From Candidatus Parcubacteria bacterium (GTDB lineage: Bacteria > Patescibacteriota > Minisyncoccia > Minisyncoccales > Minisyncoccaceae), in NCBI GenBank assembly GCA_017992335.1, contig JAGOOU010000011.1:5458-15703 (forward strand): a stretch of 10,246 nt of DNA, given 5' to 3'. The first letter of the stretch is position 1. Each line of letters opens with the position of its first letter. Below are positions 6,969 through 10,246 of this stretch, piece after piece. The position numbers and the translations under genes are program-made. Below the pieces are notes generated by a model. It ran no database searches, had not been told where the DNA came from, and saw nothing but the letters and a program-made list of their open reading frames with translations.

Positions 6969-7989
6969 ATTTCCTTTCCTTAAGCTCTGATTTTAATTCT
7001 ACTATTTTCCCATCTCTTAAAACAGAAAGTCTTATAACACTACCAACACTATACTTAGATATAATGTCAGCTAAAGGATTGTCTTGAGTAATCTTCTCAT
7101 TATTTATCTCTAAAATAATATCATATTCTTCTATTCCAGCTAAATCAGCACTTGAACCTTTGGCTATGGCTGATTCTCCAAACATTTCCCTGACAACCAA
7201 TGCTCCATGACTAACATTTATCTTGTTAGTTTTTGATATCTCTGGATTTAAGATTATATACTTAACTCCAAGATAAGGCCTTTTAATCTTGCCTGCTTTT
7301 TTAATTTCTTTTAAATCTTCTTTGATATAATTAATTGGCAAAGCAAAACCAATATTCTCTGCTCCCATAATCATAGCTGTATTAATTCCTATTACCTCTC
7401 CATCCATATTAACTAAAGGCCCTCCAGAATTGCCAGGATTAATTGCAGCATCTGTTTGAATAAGTCCTCTTAAAGGAGTGACATTAGAATTGAAATTACT
7501 GCAAGCATTGATTTTTCTGCTCAATCCAGAAACTATTCCTAAAGAAAGAGTGTCTTCAAATTCTCCTAATGGATTACCTACTGCTAATACTTCTTCTCCT
7601 AGTTCTAATTTGTCAGAATCTCCCAACTTCAAAAAAGGAAAGTCATTGCCTTGTATTTTAAGTATTGCCATATCAATCAAAGGATCTTTATCTAATACTT
7701 TTGCCTTGTATTTATGGTCTGGATCGATAATAACAGTAAAATCAGCCTCCTTGTCTTCAACTACATGATTACAAGTTAGAACATAACCATCTTTAGAGAC
7801 AATAAATCCTGACCCTCCCCCTATTTTTGTTTTCTGATTTCCTTTTATTTTCTTAGGAAAAGCTATTTTTTCTCCTTTAAAAGGTAGAAAGCAGTATTCT
7901 TCTATTTCAGGCAAATACCTTGAAGCAACAATGGTTATTACTGCTGGACAAACTTTTTTAGCTATTGAAACAATTGGAGATTTTTTCAT
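6967..7989 (-). CDS. htrA: HtrA-like serine protease with PDZ domain, no membrane anchor
   Basis: This is a trypsin-like protease of the HtrA/Deg family, which degrades or refolds damaged proteins. The catalytic triad is intact: His75 in TCNHVV, Asp106 in LIDMAIL and Ser188 in GNSGGPL. A single PDZ domain follows at about 238-335 (YLGVKYI, then ADLAGIEEYDIILEIN), typical of peptide recognition. The family usually carries a signal peptide or N-terminal membrane helix. Here the protease domain begins almost at once (IVSIAKKVCPAVITIVAS aligns with the first strand of the domain), so the protein is probably cytosolic. TCNH replaces the common TNNH. The ATG at 7989 lies 10 bases after the tRNA-Arg 3' end and overlaps the stop of the preceding frame as ATGA, so tRNA processing may define the 5' end of its mRNA. 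Length is 340 aa, complete. Confidence 0.93.
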   Translation of the reverse strand: MKKSPIVSIAKKVCPAVITIVASRYLPEIEEYCFLPFKGEKIAFPKKIKGNQKTKIGGGSGFIVSKDGYVLTCNHVVEDKEADFTVIIDPDHKYKAKVLDKDPLIDMAILKIQGNDFPFLKLGDSDKLELGEEVLAVGNPLGEFEDTLSLGIVSGLSRKINACSNFNSNVTPLRGLIQTDAAINPGNSGGPLVNMDGEVIGINTAMIMGAENIGFALPINYIKEDLKEIKKAGKIKRPYLGVKYIILNPEISKTNKINVSHGALVVREMFGESAIAKGSSADLAGIEEYDIILEINNEKITQDNPLADIISKYSVGSVIRLSVLRDGKIVELKSELKERK

Positions 7990-8723
7990 ATTTTCACTGT
8001 GCCCCCGACAGGAGTTGAACCTGTGACCTTCACCTTAGGAGTGTGCTGCTCTATCCTCTGAGCTACAGGGGCGCGATTATTTTTTATTAAATTAAGCAAA
8101 TTATTTATCTTTCTTCTTATTGAAACATCGTGAATAGTAATTCTGCACATACCATTTGGATATCTATTTCTTTTTGTCTCTAAAATTTCTGGCTTATAAA
8201 AACTAGATAATGGCAACTTAGTAGTGTCTGACCAATAATTTATTGCTTTGTTTATATCATTTCTTTTTTCAATTCTTACCATTATCCTTATTTTTTTATT
8301 ATCCACTTCTAAAATTTTTCTGAAAAAGTCCATAATTAATTCTATCATTTTTGGATCTGTATTTGTAAAGCCTGCACTTTTGCCTATTGAGTTATATCCT
8401 TCTGCCCAATAAAGCATAATTCCTGACAATAGTAAAAATTGAAAATTATTTTCGGGAATTAGTTTTATTTTTTCTTCAGCCCAAATTTTTGCTTTTTTTT
8501 CATCCTCTCTCGCATTATTCACTAAATATTTAATAAGCTTAAAATTTCTTTGTTTTTCTTTAATTCTTTCTTTCTGAGCTTGGGTAAGATTAATATTAAA
8601 ACACCACCGAGAAAGAGTGCTATTACTTACTTTAAAGTCTATTTCTTCTAAAATTTCTCCATAAGTAAATCCTTTACTTCTTAAAGAAACAACCTTTTTA
8701 TATAAATCTTTTTTTCTGAGCAT
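7986..8723 (-). CDS. HTH protein with LAGLIDADG-like core; frame runs through a tRNA gene
   Basis: The N-terminus (from ATG 8723, MLRKKDLYKK) contains a helix-turn-helix, about residues 10-42, with GFTYGEILEEI and SNSTLSRWC, suggesting DNA binding. The central LLLSGIMLYWAEG (about 97-109), then GFTNTDPKMIELIMDFF, and the later CRITIHDVSIRRKINNLL recall the alpha-beta-beta-alpha pattern of LAGLIDADG endonucleases. The catalytic acid would be Glu108, but the similarity is remote. Homology-like sequence ends near residue 215. No stop follows, and the frame continues through the whole tRNA-Arg gene as RAPVAQRIEQ, a peptide often produced by tRNA mis-annotation. It ends at TGA 7986-7988, overlapping the protease ATG. 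The last about 30 residues are therefore not a real domain. A TTGATA-17-TATATT promoter puts the transcription start at or next to the ATG, so the mRNA is probably leaderless. Confidence 0.65.
   Translation of the reverse strand: MLRKKDLYKKVVSLRSKGFTYGEILEEIDFKVSNSTLSRWCFNINLTQAQKERIKEKQRNFKLIKYLVNNAREDEKKAKIWAEEKIKLIPENNFQFLLLSGIMLYWAEGYNSIGKSAGFTNTDPKMIELIMDFFRKILEVDNKKIRIMVRIEKRNDINKAINYWSDTTKLPLSSFYKPEILETKRNRYPNGMCRITIHDVSIRRKINNLLNLIKNNRAPVAQRIEQHTPKVKVTGSTPVGGTVKI
8000..8072 (-). tRNA. tRNA-Arg (anticodon CCU)
   Basis: A 73-nt cloverleaf: acceptor GCCCCTG/CGGGGGC with one U-G pair, D stem GCTC/GAGC, anticodon loop CTCCTAA giving CCU (reads AGG, Arg), T stem ACAGG/CCTGT with TTCAACT loop, and discriminator A. 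The 3' CCA is not encoded. The anticodon stem GCACA/GGTGA has only three Watson-Crick pairs (CAC/GTG), with A-G and G-A at the ends. It lies in the 3' end of the HTH frame and 10 bases before the protease ATG, on the same strand, so all three may share one transcript. Confidence 0.92.
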
Positions 8724-8730
8724 TGTATAC

Positions 8731-8759
8731 AATATACCAATTTTAATCAATTATATCAA
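8731..8759 (-). promoter_or_regulatory. promoter of the HTH gene, likely leaderless mRNA
   Basis: On the minus strand: TTGATA (8759-8754), a 17-base spacer, TATATT (8736-8731), then seven bases to the ATG at 8723. Transcription should therefore start at or beside the A of the start codon. The -35 lies back to back with that of the divergent tRNA-Ala promoter. Confidence 0.55.
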
Positions 8760-8761
8760 GC

Positions 8762-8789
8762 TTGTTTTTTAATTAAAAAAATATATAAT
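8762..8789 (+). promoter_or_regulatory. promoter of tRNA-Ala
   Basis: A perfect -10 TATAAT (8784-8789) with a weaker -35 TTGTTT (8762-8767) at 16 bases. The start near 8796 would leave only a few leader bases before the mature tRNA at 8800. Confidence 0.55.
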
Positions 8790-8799
8790 AAGCCCGTAG

Positions 8800-8870
8800 G
8801 GGCCCGTAGTATAGAGGTAACACGCGTCCATGGCATGGATGAGTCCGGGGTTCAATTCCCCGCGGGTCCA
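8800..8870 (+). tRNA. tRNA-Ala (anticodon GGC)
   Basis: A 71-nt cloverleaf: acceptor GGGCCCG/CGGGTCC, which contains the G3-U70 wobble pair that is the identity element of alanine tRNA. The anticodon stem is CGTCC/GGATG, the loop ATGGCAT gives GGC (8832-8834), the T arm is CGGGG-TTCAATT-CCCCG, and the discriminator is A. CCA is not encoded. The D stem GTAT/ACAC has one A-C mismatch. The eight bases GCCCGTAG at 8792-8799 repeat 8802-8809, so the leader copies the start of the tRNA. Confidence 0.95.
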
Positions 8871-8874
8871 CAAT

Positions 8875-8901
8875 AAAAAAATAAACCATTTGTATGGTTT
8901 A
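8875..8901 (-). terminator. intrinsic terminator of the Tyr-rich gene
   Basis: TAAACCAT (8882-8889) and ATGGTTTA (8894-8901) form an 8-bp stem with a 4-base loop. On the minus strand the stem is followed by seven T (8881-8875), just after the stop of the Tyr-rich gene at 8905. On the plus strand it is followed by AAATTTATTT, so it may also weakly end the tRNA-Ala transcript. Confidence 0.75.
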
Positions 8902-8904
8902 AAT

Positions 8905-9291
8905 TTATTTAATTAAGCTCCTTTGGGGAAAACATTCATTTCTGTAGTCGAATATTTCTTCCCCTTCATAATAATATGTTAAATAATAATAGTAGTCTAT
9001 TGTGTGATGATAATAAAACCTTCCTTTTTTATTTCTCTTTAAAAGAATTGGCCAGTCAGTTAAAAGAAATTCATCGCTCAAGCCTTTTGTTACAATTATT
9101 TCCTGTATTTTTGAAGAATATTCAAAAAGAATTAATGTTTTATTTCTGTAATCAACTGTCGTTGCATTATAATCCGCTGCGCGAATCATTAAGTCGCTTC
9201 CATCTGAAAGATTTAATAATGTTCTTTTTTGACCAATAATCTTCTGCTGTTTTACATTCTTAATCGATATTTTCATTCTAATCTTCTCCAT
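8905..9291 (-). CDS. 128-aa Tyr-rich hypothetical protein
   Basis: I do not recognise this protein. The N-terminal two thirds look like alternating beta strands (KISIKN, RTLLNLSDGSDLMIR, KTLILFEY, EIIVTKG), possibly a small beta-rich domain. Near the C-terminus nine tyrosines fall within residues 93-108 (RFYYHHTIDYYYYLTYYYEG), an unusual cluster. There is no signal peptide or membrane helix. The start is ATG 9291, or alternatively ATG 9276 (MKISIKN), which has GGAG nine bases upstream and gives 123 aa. The gene has its own TTGACA promoter (9311-9338) and terminator (8875-8901), so it is probably expressed alone. It lies between HU and the divergent tRNA-Ala. Confidence 0.75.
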   Translation of the reverse strand: MEKIRMKISIKNVKQQKIIGQKRTLLNLSDGSDLMIRAADYNATTVDYRNKTLILFEYSSKIQEIIVTKGLSDEFLLTDWPILLKRNKKGRFYYHHTIDYYYYLTYYYEGEEIFDYRNECFPQRSLIK

Positions 9292-9310
9292 TTAAATGAA
9301 CTGTGGTTTG

Positions 9311-9338
9311 AAAATATCAGAAATTAAAATAATGTCAA
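9311..9338 (-). promoter_or_regulatory. promoter of the Tyr-rich gene
   Basis: On the minus strand a consensus TTGACA (9338-9333) is followed at 16 bases by TATTTT (9316-9311). The start near 9304 gives a leader of about 13 bases to ATG 9291 or 28 bases to ATG 9276. The -35 follows directly on the HU terminator. Confidence 0.55.
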
Positions 9339-9341
9339 ATT

Positions 9342-9365
9342 AAAACCGCCCTCTTGGAGGACGGC
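9342..9365 (-). terminator. intrinsic terminator of the HU gene
   Basis: On the minus strand GCCGTCCTC (9365-9357) pairs with GAGGGCGGT (9353-9345) using two G-U pairs, then TTTAATTT follows. On the plus strand these two positions would be mismatches, so the hairpin belongs to the minus strand, ending the HU transcript. Confidence 0.8.
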
Positions 9366-9382
9366 ATTAATTTATCAATATT

Positions 9383-9664
9383 TTATCTTACAGCATCTTT
9401 TAAAGCTTTTCCTGCTTTAAATTTAGGGCTCTTCATTGCTGGAATCTTGATTTTTTCTCCTGTTTTAGGATTTCTTCCTTCTCTAGCTGCTCTAGCACCA
9501 ACTTTAAATGTTCCAAATCCTGTTAGAACAACTTCTCCTCCCTTTGATAAAGCTTTTGTAATCTCTTCAATAATAGTGTTTAAAGCTTCTGTTGCATCTT
9601 TTTTAGATGCAGCTGTTTTTTTAATAATTGATTCAATGATGTCTTCTTTTGTCATTTTTGCCAT
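9383..9664 (-). CDS. hup: HU family DNA-binding protein
   Basis: A 93-aa histone-like protein of normal HU length. It shows the family layout: an N-terminal helix pair (MTKEDIIESIIKKTAASKKD), GFGTF (49-53), the DNA-binding arm RAAREGRNPKTGE (58-70) with the intercalating proline at about 66, and the C-terminal MKSPKFKAGKALKDAV. It would bind and bend chromosomal DNA as a dimer. The ATG at 9664 has no Shine-Dalgarno sequence. A MTKEDI start three codons later is possible, but MAKM is also common. Upstream lies a 12-bp perfect inverted repeat (9684-9712) that may be an operator. A terminator follows at 9342-9365. It sits downstream of rny on the same strand, probably as its own unit. Confidence 0.96.
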   Translation of the reverse strand: MAKMTKEDIIESIIKKTAASKKDATEALNTIIEEITKALSKGGEVVLTGFGTFKVGARAAREGRNPKTGEKIKIPAMKSPKFKAGKALKDAVR

Positions 9665-9683
9665 ATTGTTGAAAGTTTTAAGA

Positions 9684-9712
9684 TTAAGAATTAATTATTG
9701 ATTAATTCTTAA
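9684..9712. repeat. 12-bp inverted repeat upstream of HU
   Basis: TTAAGAATTAAT (9684-9695) and ATTAATTCTTAA (9701-9712) are perfect inverted copies around a 5-base spacer, 20 bases before the HU start codon and 41 bases after the RNase Y stop. It could be an operator for HU control or a weak AT-only terminator of rny. No clean U-tract follows on the minus strand, so a terminator role is doubtful. Confidence 0.55.
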
Positions 9713-9752
9713 AATTAAAACCTATTTAGAATTAGTGTCGACCTTTAATTTA

Positions 9753-10246
9753 TTATTTTGCGTATTCTACCACCCTCATTTCTCTAATTAAATTTACTTT
9801 GATTTCACCAGGATACCTTAATTCTTCTTGTATTTTCTTAGCAATTTCCCTGGCTAATTTGTGAGAAGTTAAATCGTCAATATCTCCTGGTTTAACAAAC
9901 ACCCTTATTTCCCTTCCTCCTTGGATAGCATAAGCTTTTTCAACTCCCTGGAAAGAAGTAGCAATGTCTTCTAAATCTCCTAATCTCTTTAAATAATTCT
10001 CTAGAGAGTCTTTTCTTGCTCCTGGTCTTGCTCCAGAGATTTGATCAGCTGCTTGGATGATTCTTGCTTCTACACTCTCATAAGGATATTCTTCATGATG
10101 AGATTTAACAGCAGTAATCACTCTCTCATTTATTTCAAATTTCTCTAAAATCTTAGCTCCTATATCAGTATGAGACCCTTCTATCTTATAGTCAAGGGCT
10201 TTTCCAATATCATGAAGTAATCCTGCTTTCTTTGAAAGAGACACAT
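9753..10246 (-). CDS. rny: ribonuclease Y, C-terminal part (5' end beyond window)
   Basis: This is the C-terminal part of RNase Y, the membrane-anchored endoribonuclease that starts mRNA decay. The visible 163 residues include the second half of the HD domain, with the metal-binding HDIGK (11-15), then SHTDIGAKILEKF, VKSHHEEYPYESVEA and AADQISGARPGARKDS, all typical. The ending VNLIREMRVVEYAK matches the usual C-terminus, so the 3' end is complete. The N-terminal membrane helix, coiled coil and KH domain lie to the right of the window; the frame is open to the edge, so no start is assigned. It is followed on the same strand by HU after 88 bases. Confidence 0.96.
   Translation of the reverse strand, partial: VSLSKKAGLLHDIGKALDYKIEGSHTDIGAKILEKFEINERVITAVKSHHEEYPYESVEARIIQAADQISGARPGARKDSLENYLKRLGDLEDIATSFQGVEKAYAIQGGREIRVFVKPGDIDDLTSHKLAREIAKKIQEELRYPGEIKVNLIREMRVVEYAK

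Noticed and set aside
7986..8072. C-terminal tail RAPVAQRIEQ of the HTH frame as a protein domain.
   Set aside because: It is a translation of tRNA-Arg, a known annotation artefact, not a conserved domain.
1..10246. CRISPR array, insertion sequence or prophage genes.
   Set aside because: No regularly spaced repeats, transposase, integrase or phage structural genes are visible.

Overview
The window looks like chromosomal DNA from an AT-rich bacterium, most likely a member of the Candidate Phyla Radiation (Patescibacteria, Parcubacteria-like). This is an inference from the low GC content (about 30% by eye), very Lys/Ile/Asn/Glu-rich proteins, scarce Shine-Dalgarno sequences, tRNAs without an encoded CCA, and gene types common there: a phosphomannomutase/phosphoglucomutase, an HtrA-like protease with no membrane anchor, RNase Y, HU, and a small HTH protein with a WAEG/TNTDP core. 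TGA ends several intact genes, so the standard bacterial code fits and the TGA-recoding lineages (Gracilibacteria, SR1) are unlikely.

Nearly all genes are on the minus strand, so transcription runs right to left. At the right edge lies the 3' part of rny (RNase Y), then an HU gene with its own terminator, then a Tyr-rich hypothetical gene with a good promoter and terminator. A plus-strand tRNA-Ala(GGC) follows, divergent from a minus-strand HTH/LAGLIDADG-like ORF. The open frame of that ORF runs straight through a tRNA-Arg(CCU) gene and stops on the start codon of the HtrA-like protease. Convergent with the protease is a plus-strand three-helix membrane protein whose true start is probably 39 bases inside the longest frame.

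Left of this, a minus-strand run holds the phosphohexomutase, a ferritin-like helical protein, a short coiled-coil protein and a 577-aa acidic protein of unknown function. These are spaced by 26, 10 and 11 bases and probably form one operon.

Between that operon and a two-gene unit (60-aa protein plus ABC exporter) lies the most interesting object in the window: a GC-richer, highly structured minus-strand RNA of about 180 nt (about 2389 to 2208). It has a TTGACA-17-TATAAA promoter, a likely pseudoknot and a strong terminator hairpin. I do not recognise its family. Its position, and a repeat of its 5' end inside the terminator stem, suit either an independent small RNA or an attenuating leader of the exporter unit. 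The first 184 bases hold no convincing gene.
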